Part shown: positions 1-8,619 of the stretch, one piece after another
Layout of the letters: every line of letters begins with the position of its first letter
Numbering within the stretch: the first letter of the stretch is position 1
From: Nitrosomonadales bacterium
Lineage (GTDB): Bacteria; Pseudomonadota; Gammaproteobacteria; Burkholderiales; Gallionellaceae
NCBI GenBank assembly: GCA_016214695.1
Contig: JACRNY010000004.1
Coordinates: 62,001-126,000, forward strand
Direction: 5' to 3'
DNA: 64,000 nt
Notes under the pieces: model-generated
Seen by the model: only the letters and a program-made list of their open reading frames with translations
Database searches by the model: none
What the model was told of the DNA's origin: nothing
Program-made: the position numbers and the translations under genes

Positions 1-51
1 CAGCAGATGGAGCGGCGAGATGCGATACCAGTGGTGTTGCAGCCGCTCCAT
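1..51 (-). CDS. lpxK: LpxK, tetraacyldisaccharide 4'-kinase, N-terminal 17 codons only
   Basis: The frame starts with an ATG at 51 and leaves the window after 17 codons. The visible peptide MERLQHHWYRISPLHLL resembles the usual LpxK opening, a tryptophan-tyrosine pair before a leucine-rich first helix. LpxK phosphorylates the 4' position of the lipid A disaccharide at the inner membrane. It follows exbD by 9 bases on the same strand, matching the betaproteobacterial exbB-exbD-lpxK order. The rest of the protein is outside the window, so the call rests on this short motif plus context. Confidence 0.72.
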   Translation of the reverse strand, partial: MERLQHHWYRISPLHLL

Positions 52-60
52 GATGTGAGG

Positions 61-486
61 TTACTTGTTCTGCTGGTTCTGCGTGGTGAAGGTGATACGG
101 CCGTATCCCGCGATGCGCGCCGCTTCCATGATGTTGATGACGGACTGGTGGGTGGCTTTGGCATCGGCATTGATGACGATGGTCGGGTCCGTCTGGTCGC
201 CGGCAGCCCTGCGCAAGGCCTCGGCAAAGTCGACCACGCCGTTGAACGTGGTGCGCACGCTGTTCACCGCATAGTGATCGGCGGCATCCACCGCCACATG
301 GACTGGTTTGCTGGAGGCGAGTGCGCTTTCTTCGCCGGACGCTTGCGGCAGGTTGATCTGCAGCTGGGCGAAGTTCGAATAGCTGGTGGTGACCATCAGG
401 AAGATCAGGATGACCAGCAGCACGTCGATCATCGGGATCAGGTTGATCTCCGGTTCCTCACGAGTGCGTCCGCGCCGAAAATTCAT
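61..486 (-). CDS. exbD: ExbD/TolR-family proton-channel subunit
   Basis: 141-residue inner-membrane protein. A short cytoplasmic N-terminus (MNFRRGRTREEPEINLIPM) leads into one transmembrane helix with the conserved proton-carrying aspartate (Asp21, in PMIDVLLV); the rest is a periplasmic domain. With ExbB it forms the proton-driven motor that energises TonB- or TolA-like partners. An upstream ATG at 513 would overlap exbB, but the ATG at 486 has an AAGGGA ribosome site about 7 bases ahead, so I use 486. It lies 10 bases after exbB and 9 before lpxK, so the three are probably one operon. The locus may support envelope transport rather than metal uptake, since a second ExbBD pair sits at 25.3-26.4 kb. 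Confidence 0.9.
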   Translation of the reverse strand: MNFRRGRTREEPEINLIPMIDVLLVILIFLMVTTSYSNFAQLQINLPQASGEESALASSKPVHVAVDAADHYAVNSVRTTFNGVVDFAEALRRAAGDQTDPTIVINADAKATHQSVINIMEAARIAGYGRITFTTQNQQNK

Positions 487-496
487 TTGCTGTCCC

Positions 497-1102
497 TTAC
501 TTGCGTTCGCCATGCACGACTTCCACCAGCTTGATGGCCTGCTGTTCCATTTCGATGGTCAGGCTGTCCACCTGGGCGCGGAAATGACGGTAGGCGATCA
601 TGCTGGGGATGGCGACGATCAGGCCGAACGCGGTGTTGTACAGGGCGACCGAGATGCCGTGCGCCAGTTCGGCCGGGGCTGCGCCGCCCGCGTTCTGCGA
701 GCCGAAGATCTCGATCATGCCGACCACCGTACCGAACAGACCGAGCAGGGGGCTGATCGAGGCGACCGTGCCGATGGTGGTGAGGAACTTCTCCAGCTGG
801 TGGGTGGCGGAACGTCCTGCCTCTTCGATCGATTCCTTCATGACCTCGGGTGCGCTCTTGATATTCTTCAATCCGGCGGCGAATACCATGCCCAGCGGCG
901 AACCTTCGCTCAGGCGGGTCAGCATCTGCTGGCTTACGCCTTTCTGCTTGAGTTCCTGTACTACCTCGTCGAGCAGTTGCGGAGGAACGATCTTCCTGCG
1001 GCGCAGGAAAAGTGCACGCTCGGTGATGAAGGCGACGGCAATCAGGGAGGCGATGATGAGTAACCAGATGGGCCAGCCGGCTGCTTGGACTAGAGTGAAC
1101 AC
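497..1102 (-). CDS. exbB: ExbB/TolQ/MotA-family proton-channel protein
   Basis: 201-residue inner-membrane protein starting VFTLVQAAGWPIW, the typical opening of betaproteobacterial ExbB-like proteins. One transmembrane helix lies near residues 10-30 and two more near 108-130 and 152-175, with a large cytoplasmic loop between; the conserved segment SPLLGLFGTVVGMI marks the family. It forms the pentameric stator partner of ExbD. The frame stays open upstream to 1303, but that extension is not ExbB-like; the GTG at 1102 has GGAG about 8 bases ahead and gives the right length. Likely first gene of exbB-exbD-lpxK. Confidence 0.9.
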   Translation of the reverse strand: MFTLVQAAGWPIWLLIIASLIAVAFITERALFLRRRKIVPPQLLDEVVQELKQKGVSQQMLTRLSEGSPLGMVFAAGLKNIKSAPEVMKESIEEAGRSATHQLEKFLTTIGTVASISPLLGLFGTVVGMIEIFGSQNAGGAAPAELAHGISVALYNTAFGLIVAIPSMIAYRHFRAQVDSLTIEMEQQAIKLVEVVHGERK

Positions 1103-1141
1103 GTAACGTCTCCGCAAAGTATGCTTAAATTCGAAGGCGGC

Positions 1142-1170
1142 ACTGTAGCTTGTAGGCCATGTTTGAGCAA
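1142..1170 (-). promoter_or_regulatory. Possible sigma70 promoter of exbB-exbD-lpxK
   Basis: Read on the minus strand: TTGCTC (1170-1165), a 17-base spacer and TACAGT (1147-1142), followed by GCCGCC. The transcript would start about 30 bases before the exbB GTG. The -35 is weak. Confidence 0.35.
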
Positions 1171-1223
1171 GGTGCGATGGGGTATGTAGAGCTAACTTCC
1201 AGCTGCATAAGCGAATTGTTTTT

Positions 1224-1258
1224 TTATGCACAAAATCTGTGGATAACTTTGTGCATGA
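1224..1258. promoter_or_regulatory. DnaA-box-like cluster inside a perfect inverted repeat
   Basis: TTATGCACA at 1224-1232 fits the DnaA-box consensus TTATNCACA. TGTGGATAA at 1238-1246 is a perfect box in the opposite orientation. TGTGCATGA at 1250-1258 is one mismatch away. Overlaid is a perfect 9-bp inverted repeat, ATGCACAAA (1226-1234) and TTTGTGCAT (1248-1256), with a 13-base spacer. It sits in the 402-bp divergent gap (1103-1504) between exbB and xseA, which has no convincing gene. It could bind DnaA or a dimeric regulator. No dnaA, dnaN or gidA is nearby, so I do not call it an origin. Confidence 0.5.
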
Positions 1259-1433
1259 ATATCCGGGATGGTGGTCGCAAGCCCAGTATTCTAGCCATTC
1301 CACAATGGTCGCCCAAAAAATATACCGAGCAAATACCCTTTAAAAACAATAAGAAGCTGTAAGTTGCAATTCTCTATTGCGATTATGGGTGCTGGAAGCG
1401 GCGATTTTACTGGGGTTGTGGATTGTAATGAGT

Positions 1434-1463
1434 TTGTCAATATGCCATTTGGCCTATTTTGAT
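1434..1463 (+). promoter_or_regulatory. Possible promoter of xseA
   Basis: TTGTCA at 1434-1439, an 18-base spacer and TTTGAT at 1458-1463, about 40 bases before the xseA ATG. The start codon itself is preceded by AGGGCGAGGAA. Confidence 0.4.
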
Positions 1464-1504
1464 AAGAAATTTTTTCCGGGATTGAGTGCAGGTAGGGCGA
1501 GGAA

Positions 1505-2842
1505 ATGGACAAGAACCGTGTGTTGAGTGTGCGCGAATTGAATCTTGCGGCGAAACAAATAATTGAGAGCGGCCTGCCGCTGTTGTGGGTGCGCGGTGAG
1601 ATATCCAATTTTGTCAGCGCAGCATCGGGGCACTGGTATTTTTCGCTCAAGGATGAACAGGCGCAGGTGCGCTGTGTGATGTTCCGGCATAAAAGTCAGT
1701 ACCTGGATTTCAAGCCGGCCAACGGCATGCAGGTGGAAGTGCTGGCGCTGGCAACCTTGTATGAGGCGCGCGGCGACTTCCAGCTGACCCTTGAAAAGAT
1801 GCGCCCCGCCGGACTGGGCGCCTTATATGAGGCGTTCGAACGGCTGAAGACCAAGCTGGAAGACGAAGGGCTGTTCGATGTCGCGCGCAAACGCGATCTG
1901 CCCCTGCTGCCGAAGCAGATCGGCATCGTCACCTCCCCGCAAGCTGCCGCGCTGCGCGATGTACTGCGCACCCTGGCGAACCGTATGCCGAGTGTGCCTG
2001 TCGTGCTGTATCCGACACCGGTGCAGGGAGACGGAGCTGCGCAGAAGATCGCACAGGCGATCAGGACGGCCAGTCGGCGCGCCGAATGTGATGTGCTCAT
2101 CCTGTGCCGCGGCGGCGGCAGTATCGAGGATCTGTGGGCGTTCAATGAAGAGGTGGTCGCGCGAGCCATCGCGGCCAGCCATGTTCCGGTGGTGAGCGGG
2201 GTGGGGCACGAGACCGATTTCACCATCGCCGACTTTGTGGCCGACCTGCGTGCCGCGACGCCGACCGCGGCGGCGCAGGCAACGGTTCCGGACAGTCAGG
2301 AGCTACGCCAGCGTCTGGTACTGCAACGCCAGCAGCTGCGCCGCGCAGTGATGCGCCAGTTCGAACAGCGCATGCAGCAGGTGGATTTTCTGCAACGCCG
2401 CCTGGTCCATCCGGCTCAGCGTATCCAGCAGCAGAGCGAGCGACTGGCACTATTGCAGCAACGCATCCAGCGGGCGGGTATGGCCTCCTTGCAGCGCCAG
2501 CAATGGCACTGGAGCGGTTTGTGGCAAAGACTGCGCGGCCTGCGTCCGCAAGTGCCCCGCTTGCTGGAGCAGCAGGAGAGCCGGGCGTTGCGGCTGGATG
2601 CGGCGATGCGCGGCGCGCTGGATCGCCATGAAGCACGGTTGGCCGCATTACGGCAGCACCTGCAACATCTCGATCCGCAGCAGGTGCTGGCGCGCGGCTA
2701 CAGCATGGTGCGCGATGCGCAGGGCAATATCGTGGTGAGCAGCAGGCAGATCAAGTTGGGCGAGACGCTGGAGATCGCTTTTGCGCAGGGTGGCGCACAG
2801 GCCCTGGTGCAGGAAAAGCGCGAGCCGAATACGGCAGAATAA
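1505..2842 (+). CDS. xseA: Exodeoxyribonuclease VII large subunit
   Basis: 445-residue cytoplasmic nuclease subunit. An N-terminal OB-fold (about residues 5-100, with [10 protein letters not shown] and GHWYFSLKD) binds single-stranded DNA. The catalytic domain follows, with the family segments [16 protein letters not shown] and [17 protein letters not shown], then a long arginine/glutamine-rich coiled-coil region and the C-terminal ARGYSMV segment. With small XseB subunits it trims single-stranded DNA from both ends. The ATG at 1505 has a strong AGGGCGAGGAA ribosome site directly ahead. It stands alone on the plus strand; xseB is not in the window. Confidence 0.96.
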   Translation: MDKNRVLSVRELNLAAKQIIESGLPLLWVRGEISNFVSAASGHWYFSLKDEQAQVRCVMFRHKSQYLDFKPANGMQVEVLALATLYEARGDFQLTLEKMRPAGLGALYEAFERLKTKLEDEGLFDVARKRDLPLLPKQIGIVTSPQAAALRDVLRTLANRMPSVPVVLYPTPVQGDGAAQKIAQAIRTASRRAECDVLILCRGGGSIEDLWAFNEEVVARAIAASHVPVVSGVGHETDFTIADFVADLRAATPTAAAQATVPDSQELRQRLVLQRQQLRRAVMRQFEQRMQQVDFLQRRLVHPAQRIQQQSERLALLQQRIQRAGMASLQRQQWHWSGLWQRLRGLRPQVPRLLEQQESRALRLDAAMRGALDRHEARLAALRQHLQHLDPQQVLARGYSMVRDAQGNIVVSSRQIKLGETLEIAFAQGGAQALVQEKREPNTAE

Positions 2843-2900
2843 ACATGATCCCGCGTAGCGCCCTCCTGTACCCCTCGCCCGCGGGGATAACCAGCGACTT

Positions 2901-2961
2901 GCCCGCTAGCGGGCTTAGTCGATTGGCTAGTAGTTTCATCAGAGGGGGAACGGGGGGGGGG
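2901..2961. repeat. Palindrome and G10 tract between xseA and arnT-like gene
   Basis: The 214-bp gap 2843-3056 has no convincing gene. It holds a perfect 14-bp palindrome, GCCCGCTAGCGGGC, at 2901-2914, and an uninterrupted run of ten G at 2952-2961. The palindrome could fold as a 5-bp hairpin but has no T-run, so it is not a typical terminator. The G-run lies about 95 bases before the ATG at 3057, and a -10-like GTTAAAAT lies nearer that gene. Confidence 0.6.
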
Positions 2962-3056
2962 AACGATCATGGTGCAAGCAAATATTATTCTGTGAGGCGA
3001 TGCAATGATCGTTAGGTTAAAATCCGCGCCTGTTATCAATCCCCTGATTGTTCCTT

Positions 3057-4703
3057 ATGAAGAATGACATTTCCCGTCGCGGGCTGTGGCTGATGCTGCT
3101 GGCACTCGTGATCATCTGGTTCGGCAACCTCGAATACCGCAAGCTGGTGAAACCCGACGAAGGCCGCTATGCCGAGATCCCGCGCGAGATGGTGGTGAGC
3201 GGCGACTGGACGACGCCGCGTCTCAACGAACTCAAGTACTTCGAGAAACCGCCGCTGCAATACTGGGCGACTGCCACCGCCTACACGCTGTTCGGCGAGC
3301 ATCAATGGACTTCACGCCTGTGGGCGGCGCTGACCGGATTCGCCGGCGTCTTGCTGGCGTGGTTCGCCGGCACCCGCCTGTTCGGACGCCAGGCAGGCAT
3401 CTACGCCGCGCTGTTGCTGGGCAGCAGCATGCTGTACTCCATGATGGCGCACATCAATACGCTGGATATGGGCGTGACCTTCTTCATCACGCTCGGCATC
3501 TTCTCGCTGCTGATCGCGCAGAAAGAAGAGCGCACCGCCAGCCGCCGCAACTGGATGATGCTGGCATGGGCGGGACTGGCGCTGGCAGTACTGAGCAAAG
3601 GCCTGATGGGCCTGATCCTGCCGGGGGCGGCGCTGTTCCTGTATTCGGTGTTCAACCGCGATATCAGCATCTGGAAACGCATGCACTGGTTCAGCGGGTT
3701 GGCGGTGTTTTTGTTGATCGCCGCGCCCTGGTTCGTGCTGGTCATCAAGGCCAATCCCGAGTTCTTCGACCGTTTCTTCATCTACGAGCACTACACGCGT
3801 TTCACCACCACGGTGCACGGGCGCTATCAGCCCTGGTATTACTTCGTCCCGGTGCTGACGCTGGGCATACTGCCGTGGCTGTTCCTGATGTTCGACACTG
3901 CCTTGCGCACATGGAAGAGTACGACACGGCAGGCCAGGGTATTCAGCCCGGAGCGTTTCCTGCTGGTGTGGGCAGTGTTCATCTATTTCTTTTTCTCCAT
4001 CTCCGGCTCCAAGCTGCCGTCCTATCTGCTGCCGATGTTCCCGGCGCTGGCGCTGTTGATGGGCAAGCAGATCGCGGAGATGCCGTCGCGTCGTCTGTTC
4101 TGGCTGACTGCGCCGGTGCTGGCGATCGTCGGCATCATGCTGGCACTGGCACCGTTCACCGCCAAGACCGCCGACACGCCGTTGCAGGTGCAGATGTATA
4201 GCGCCTATGCGGTGTGGTTGACGGTCGCTGCGGCTGTCTGGTTCGTCGGGGTGGGGGTGGCGTTGTGGCTGTTGCGCCGCGACAACAAACTGGTCGCCGT
4301 GATCGTGCTGGCCTTTTCCTCCCTGATCGCGGCCCAGATCGGCACGTCGGGACATAACACCGCCGCACGCGAGCGTTCCGCTTATCACATCGCCGAGGCG
4401 ATCATGCCCTATGTGAAGCCGGACATCCCGTTCTATTCCATCCTCTACTACGAGCAGACATTGCCGTTCTACATCAAGCGCACTTTCACGCTGGTGCAGT
4501 ATCAGGACGAGATGGACTTCGGCATCAAACAGGAACCGGAGAAATGGGTACCCACCCTGGCGGACTTCGCCGAGCGCTGGAGGAACGACAAGGAAGCTCT
4601 GGCCATCGTGGAGACGCGCCACTATCCGAAAGTGCAGCAATTCAAACTGCCCATGAAGGAGATATTCCATGACCAGCAATATGTGGTGGTGATGAAGCCA
4701 TGA
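3057..4703 (+). CDS. arnT: ArnT-like lipid A aminoarabinose transferase (GT83/PMT family)
   Basis: 548-residue integral membrane glycosyltransferase. The signature KPDEGRYAEIPREMV at residues 32-46 carries the acidic pair seen in the first periplasmic loop of ArnT, and FEKPPLQYW follows. About 12 hydrophobic segments occupy the first 400 residues and a smaller periplasmic domain ends the protein. ArnT moves 4-amino-4-deoxy-L-arabinose from undecaprenyl phosphate to lipid A, giving polymyxin resistance. I chose the ATG at 3057 over the upstream in-frame TTG at 3048. It overlaps the next gene by ATGA, so the two are co-transcribed. A different sugar is possible, but the arn neighbours support this one. 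Confidence 0.85.
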   Translation: MKNDISRRGLWLMLLALVIIWFGNLEYRKLVKPDEGRYAEIPREMVVSGDWTTPRLNELKYFEKPPLQYWATATAYTLFGEHQWTSRLWAALTGFAGVLLAWFAGTRLFGRQAGIYAALLLGSSMLYSMMAHINTLDMGVTFFITLGIFSLLIAQKEERTASRRNWMMLAWAGLALAVLSKGLMGLILPGAALFLYSVFNRDISIWKRMHWFSGLAVFLLIAAPWFVLVIKANPEFFDRFFIYEHYTRFTTTVHGRYQPWYYFVPVLTLGILPWLFLMFDTALRTWKSTTRQARVFSPERFLLVWAVFIYFFFSISGSKLPSYLLPMFPALALLMGKQIAEMPSRRLFWLTAPVLAIVGIMLALAPFTAKTADTPLQVQMYSAYAVWLTVAAAVWFVGVGVALWLLRRDNKLVAVIVLAFSSLIAAQIGTSGHNTAARERSAYHIAEAIMPYVKPDIPFYSILYYEQTLPFYIKRTFTLVQYQDEMDFGIKQEPEKWVPTLADFAERWRNDKEALAIVETRHYPKVQQFKLPMKEIFHDQQYVVVMKP

Positions 4704-5071
4704 ACCTCGTCAGCTTCGGTTTGATCTTCGCCGGTGTGATGCTCAACGCCGCGGCGCAGATATTGATGAAATCGGGCACCAATGCCATCGGCCATTTCGA
4801 ATTCAGCGCCGCGAACGTGGTCCCCATCGGCTGGAAATTGGCGACGGAATGGCACATCGTCACCGCCCTGTTCTGCTACGGCATCAGCGTGGTGGTGTGG
4901 ATCCTTGCGCTGTCGCGCGTGCCGGTCAGCATCGCTTTTCCCATGCTGTCGATGGCCTATGTGGTCAACGCCCTGGCGGCTTATTACCTGCTGGGTGAAC
5001 CATTCAGCACCACCAAGCTGGTGGGCATGGCCGTCATCATCGTCGGCGTCATCATCATTTCGCGAGCCTGA
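4700..5071 (+). CDS. Small EamA/SMR-type membrane protein, ArnE/ArnF-like flippase subunit
   Basis: 123 residues with four predicted transmembrane helices, typical of half-size drug/metabolite transporters. The segments LNAAAQILMKSGTNA and PMLSMAYVVNALAAYYLLGE match the EmrE/ArnE/ArnF group. In enterobacteria ArnE and ArnF together flip undecaprenyl-phosphate-aminoarabinose across the inner membrane. Only one such gene is present here, so it may act as a homodimer or have a partner elsewhere. It starts within the stop of arnT and ends just before arnB, so its role in Arn modification is inferred mainly from position. Confidence 0.75.
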   Translation: MNLVSFGLIFAGVMLNAAAQILMKSGTNAIGHFEFSAANVVPIGWKLATEWHIVTALFCYGISVVVWILALSRVPVSIAFPMLSMAYVVNALAAYYLLGEPFSTTKLVGMAVIIVGVIIISRA

Positions 5072-5073
5072 AC

Positions 5074-6195
5074 ATGTCTGAATTTCTGCCCTTCACCAAA
5101 CCCTACATCGACGAAGCCGCCATCGCCGCCGTCGGCGACGTGCTGCGTTCCGGCTGGATAACCTCAGGCCCCAAGGTGCAGGAGTTCGAGAAACAACTCT
5201 CGGCCTATTTCGGCGGGCGCCCGGTGCGCACCTTCAACTCCGGCACCTGTACCATGGAGATCGCCCTGCGCATCGCGGGCATTGGCGCGGGCGACGAAGT
5301 CATCACCACGCCCATCTCCTGGGTGGCGACATCCAACGTCATTCTGGAAGTCGGTGCGACGCCCGTGTTCGCGGACATCGATGCGGTCACGCGCAACATC
5401 GATCTGGACAAGGTCGAGGCTGCCATCACTCCGCGTACGAAGGCCATCATCCCGGTCGATCTTTCCGGCCTGCCGGTAGACCGGGACAGGCTGTATGCCA
5501 TCGCGGCCAAGCACAAATTGCGCGTGGTGGAAGATGCGGCGCAGGCCATCGGCTCATTGTGGAACGGCAAGCGTATCGGCGCGTTTGGCGATTTCGTCTC
5601 GTTCAGCTTCCAGGCCAACAAGAACCTCACCACCACCGAAGGCGGCTGTCTGGTGCTGAATAACGAAGAAGAGGCCCGCCTCGCGGAAAAATATAGATTG
5701 CAAGGCGTGACACGCAGCGGCTTCGACGGCATGGATGTGGACGTACTGGGCGGCAAGTACAACATGACCGATGTCGCTGCAGCCATCGGTTTGAACCAGT
5801 TGCCGCAACTGGATGCCATCACCGCACGCCGCCATGCCTTGGCGAAACTTTACTTCGCAACCTTTGGAGCGGATTTCGAGAAGCAGACCGGCGCGCAATT
5901 GCCGATCCAGAATTTCGAGAATACCAACTGGCACATGTTCCAACTCGTGCTGCCGCAAGGCGTGGTGCGAGCAGAGTTCATGGAAAAGATGAAAGCGCGC
6001 AACATCGGCTGCGGCGTGCATTACCCGCCTATCCATCTGTTTCAGATGTACCGCGCGCGCGGCTTCAGGGAAGGCATGTACCCCGTCGCTGAAAGCGTGG
6101 GAAAACACATCGTCACATTGCCGCTGTTCCCCAGAATGACAGAGGCCGATGTCGAACGCGTCGTCGCGGCAGCTCGGGAAGTGCTGTCCCGATAG
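5074..6195 (+). CDS. arnB: ArnB-like UDP-aminoarabinose aminotransferase (DegT/DnrJ/EryC1 family)
   Basis: 373-residue PLP enzyme. The N-terminus MSEFLPFTKPYIDEA and the WITSGPKVQEFE segment are typical of ArnB. The PLP lysine is Lys183 in FSFQANKNLTTTEGG, and VVEDAAQAIGS holds the aspartate that contacts the pyridine nitrogen. ArnB converts UDP-4-keto-arabinose to UDP-4-amino-4-deoxy-L-arabinose using glutamate. Length matches E. coli ArnB closely. It starts two bases after the previous gene, so 3057-6195 reads as one operon. Related aminotransferases act on other 4-keto sugars; the clustered ArnA, ArnC, ArnD and ArnT genes make ArnB the best fit. Confidence 0.9.
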   Translation: MSEFLPFTKPYIDEAAIAAVGDVLRSGWITSGPKVQEFEKQLSAYFGGRPVRTFNSGTCTMEIALRIAGIGAGDEVITTPISWVATSNVILEVGATPVFADIDAVTRNIDLDKVEAAITPRTKAIIPVDLSGLPVDRDRLYAIAAKHKLRVVEDAAQAIGSLWNGKRIGAFGDFVSFSFQANKNLTTTEGGCLVLNNEEEARLAEKYRLQGVTRSGFDGMDVDVLGGKYNMTDVAAAIGLNQLPQLDAITARRHALAKLYFATFGADFEKQTGAQLPIQNFENTNWHMFQLVLPQGVVRAEFMEKMKARNIGCGVHYPPIHLFQMYRARGFREGMYPVAESVGKHIVTLPLFPRMTEADVERVVAAAREVLSR

Positions 6196-6211
6196 TGCGC
6201 TCGTCCGGGAT

Positions 6212-7366
6212 TCAATGTTTCGTGGCGCTCATGGATTCCCGGCACTCCTGATAGTTGTCAGAGTTGATGTTTTCTTTGCCGCTCTCCGCGATGATCTCCA
6301 GTGATTCGAGCACCTTGAAGCTGGCTTTCTCCATTTCGGCGATCGCTTCCAGCCCCAGTTGGTAATTGCCTTGATGATAATAGGTCACCGCTTCCACGCC
6401 ATGCCGGTGGAAGCGCTGGTGCGGTTCTTCCATTTCGCGGAATCCTTGCAGCCTGGAAAAACAGAGGCTGCCTTCACCCGTGTAGTACCACTTGCCCAGG
6501 CGGCATCCCTCATGACTGGAGAATTCTTCCGGTTTCTTTGACGAGGTTCCGAGGAACACTTTGTATATCTCGAACTTGTAGACCAGATGATCCACTTTGG
6601 CGACTTCGATGAAGGAGCGTAAAGCGGTAGTGCCGATGGCATTCTTCATTTCGACTGTGACCTGCATCAGTTCCTTCATGCTGCCGACCGCCTGTTTCCC
6701 ATCCTTGTGGAACTCTTCGGCTTGCTGCGGGCTGACTTCCACCAGTGCCTTTACTGCAGAGGTTTCCTTCTGGATCGCGCTGACCAGCTGACCGATCTCG
6801 CTGGTGGCTGTCGAGGTACGTTCGGCCAATTTGCGCACCTCGTCGGCGACAACCGCAAAACCGCGCCCCTGTTCGCCGGCACGGGCGGCTTCGATGGCGG
6901 CATTCAGGGCCAGCAGATTGGTCTGGTCGGCGATTTCCTTGATCAATTTGACGATGCCGCCGATCTCGTTGGTGCGCTCGTTGAGATGATCGACGCTGGC
7001 GGCCGTTTCGACGGTCTTTTCGGACATCTTTTGCAGATTGCTGGAAATGCGCTCCACCGCGGTCAGGTTCGTGCTCAAGGCGCCTGTCGTTTGGCTGACC
7101 GTTTCGTTTTCGTGTTTCATGGTTTGCGCCAGCGTGGCCAGGGTGGATTGAACCTCCTTGGCGGATTCGCAATACGAGTTCATGTGCTGGAACAGTTGAT
7201 CGTGCATGACAATGAGTTCGGTACTGTTGTTGAACTTTGCGATCACAGACTCATGCTGTTGTTGCAGACTGGTCACACTGCTTTCACGTTCATTCAGCAA
7301 TTGTTCGAAGTCGCGCAGCTTTTCCTTCAGTGTTGCCACCTCCTGCTTGTATCCGTTATTGAACAT
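6212..7366 (-). CDS. Cytoplasmic methyl-accepting chemotaxis protein with C-terminal CZB zinc-binding domain
   Basis: 384 residues with no signal peptide or transmembrane segment, so a soluble receptor. An N-terminal coiled coil (about 1-60) precedes the MCP signalling hairpin, whose tip is [20 protein letters not shown], near residues 145-165. The C-terminal part is a CZB domain: a histidine in KVDHLVYKF, the CRLGKW cysteine motif and an HxxxH pair in PHQRFH together form a 3His-1Cys zinc site. CZB domains tune MCPs and diguanylate cyclases in response to zinc or hypochlorite. Ribosome site AGAAGGAG precedes the ATG. It is convergent with arnB and divergent from arnC, splitting the arn cluster. 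The ligand is unknown. Confidence 0.9.
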   Translation of the reverse strand: MFNNGYKQEVATLKEKLRDFEQLLNERESSVTSLQQQHESVIAKFNNSTELIVMHDQLFQHMNSYCESAKEVQSTLATLAQTMKHENETVSQTTGALSTNLTAVERISSNLQKMSEKTVETAASVDHLNERTNEIGGIVKLIKEIADQTNLLALNAAIEAARAGEQGRGFAVVADEVRKLAERTSTATSEIGQLVSAIQKETSAVKALVEVSPQQAEEFHKDGKQAVGSMKELMQVTVEMKNAIGTTALRSFIEVAKVDHLVYKFEIYKVFLGTSSKKPEEFSSHEGCRLGKWYYTGEGSLCFSRLQGFREMEEPHQRFHRHGVEAVTYYHQGNYQLGLEAIAEMEKASFKVLESLEIIAESGKENINSDNYQECRESMSATKH

Positions 7367-7587
7367 TTGAGACTCCTTCTCTGGTTATTGAGCTACTCAT
7401 GTGTGCCAGTCCGGGATGTCAGGGTAAATATCCCATATGACAGAATGGTTAAGAAGGGTATCGGCAATGTACAAGTCAAATCAATATGCCAAAAGGTCTA
7501 TATATCTATATAGATAGTCCTCATTTTCCTGGTATGCCCTGCGGGATTCGGCGTTATCGCAGGTTTCGCTATCCTCTGGCTCTGCGG

Positions 7588-7593
7588 TAGAAT
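7588..7593 (+). promoter_or_regulatory. Putative -10 element of the arnC operon
   Basis: TAGAAT sits 9 bases before the arnC ATG and is followed by GCCGCCCC, a pattern that recurs ahead of other genes in this window. If used, the mRNA would have almost no leader. No good -35 is visible. The 236-bp gap 7367-7602 also holds a short AT-rich palindrome, CTATATATCTATATAG, near 7498-7513, and nothing gene-like. Confidence 0.4.
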
Positions 7594-7602
7594 GCCGCCC
7601 CT

Positions 7603-8619
7603 ATGAGTACCCCTCAACTTTCCGTAGTCATTCCCGTCTATAACGAGGAGCAGGGCCTGCAAGCCTTGTTCGATCGCCTGTATCCCGCGCTGGACAAGCT
7701 CGGCATCGGGTACGAGATCGTGTTCGTCAATGACGGCAGCCGCGACCGTTCCGCCGCCATCCTGCGCGAACAGTTCCAGAAACGCCCGGATGTGACGCGC
7801 GTGGTGTTGTTCAACGGCAATTTCGGCCAGCATATGGCGATCATGGCCGGTTTCGAGCAATGCCGCGGCCAGCGCATCGTGACGCTGGATGCCGATCTGC
7901 AGAACCCGCCGGAAGATACAGGCCTGTTGCTGGCCAAGATGGACGAAGGCCACGATTACGTCGGCTCCATCCGTCGCCAGCGCAACGACAGCTGGTGGCG
8001 CCATGTTGCCTCGCGCGCCATGAACGGCCTGCGCGAGAAGATCACCCGCATCAAAATGACCGACCAGGGCTGCATGTTCCGCGCCTACGACCGCAACATC
8101 ATCGACGCCATCAACAGCTGCAAGGAAGTCAGCACCTTCATCCCGGCACTGGCCTACAGCTTTGCGCGCAATCCGGCCGAAGTGGTGGTGGGGCACGAGG
8201 AGCGTGCGGCGGGCGAATCAAAGTATTCGATGTACAGCCTGATCCGCCTCAACTTCGACCTGATGACCAGCTTCTCGCTGGTGCCCTTGCAGATGTTCTC
8301 CATGATGGGGATGCTGATCTCGGTGTTCTCCGGACTGTTCTTCATATTCCTTGTAATGCGTCGACTGATCATCGGACCGGAGGCGGAAGGGCTGTTCACA
8401 CTGTTTGCGCTGATGTTCTTCCTCATCGGCATTGCGCTGTTCGGCATCGGCTTGCTGGGTGAATACATCGGACGTGTCTACCAGCAGGTGCGTCACCGTC
8501 CGCGCTACCTGGTCGAAGCGATCCTGGAACAGCAGGCGGAAGACAAACCCAAACGTGCACGCAAGCCCAAGGCAGCGACCGAACCGGCAACCGATCTGTT
8601 CGCGGACGGCGAGGAATGA
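7603..8619 (+). CDS. arnC: ArnC, undecaprenyl-phosphate 4-deoxy-4-formamido-L-arabinose transferase
   Basis: 338-residue family 2 glycosyltransferase. The N-terminal domain opens with LSVVIPVYNEEQGLQALFD and has the metal/nucleotide-binding segments VFVNDGSRD and VTLDADLQNPPED. Two C-terminal transmembrane helices (about residues 225-300) end with LLGEYIGRVYQQVRHRPRY, typical of ArnC and polyprenyl-phosphate glycosyltransferases. It transfers 4-formamido-arabinose from UDP to undecaprenyl phosphate at the inner face of the membrane. Its stop overlaps the next start. DPM/GtrB-type enzymes look similar; the adjacent formyltransferase and deformylase genes support ArnC. Confidence 0.92.
   Translation: MSTPQLSVVIPVYNEEQGLQALFDRLYPALDKLGIGYEIVFVNDGSRDRSAAILREQFQKRPDVTRVVLFNGNFGQHMAIMAGFEQCRGQRIVTLDADLQNPPEDTGLLLAKMDEGHDYVGSIRRQRNDSWWRHVASRAMNGLREKITRIKMTDQGCMFRAYDRNIIDAINSCKEVSTFIPALAYSFARNPAEVVVGHEERAAGESKYSMYSLIRLNFDLMTSFSLVPLQMFSMMGMLISVFSGLFFIFLVMRRLIIGPEAEGLFTLFALMFFLIGIALFGIGLLGEYIGRVYQQVRHRPRYLVEAILEQQAEDKPKRARKPKAATEPATDLFADGEE

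Noticed and set aside
1224-1258. Chromosomal origin of replication
   Set aside because: Only three boxes, no AT-rich unwinding region and no dnaA/dnaN/gidA neighbours.
1159-1362. 67-codon plus-strand frame in the exbB-xseA gap
   Set aside because: No ribosome site, overlaps the regulatory inverted repeat, and its composition is not protein-like.
2901-2914. GCCCGCTAGCGGGC as a xseA terminator
   Set aside because: The stem is short and no T-run follows.
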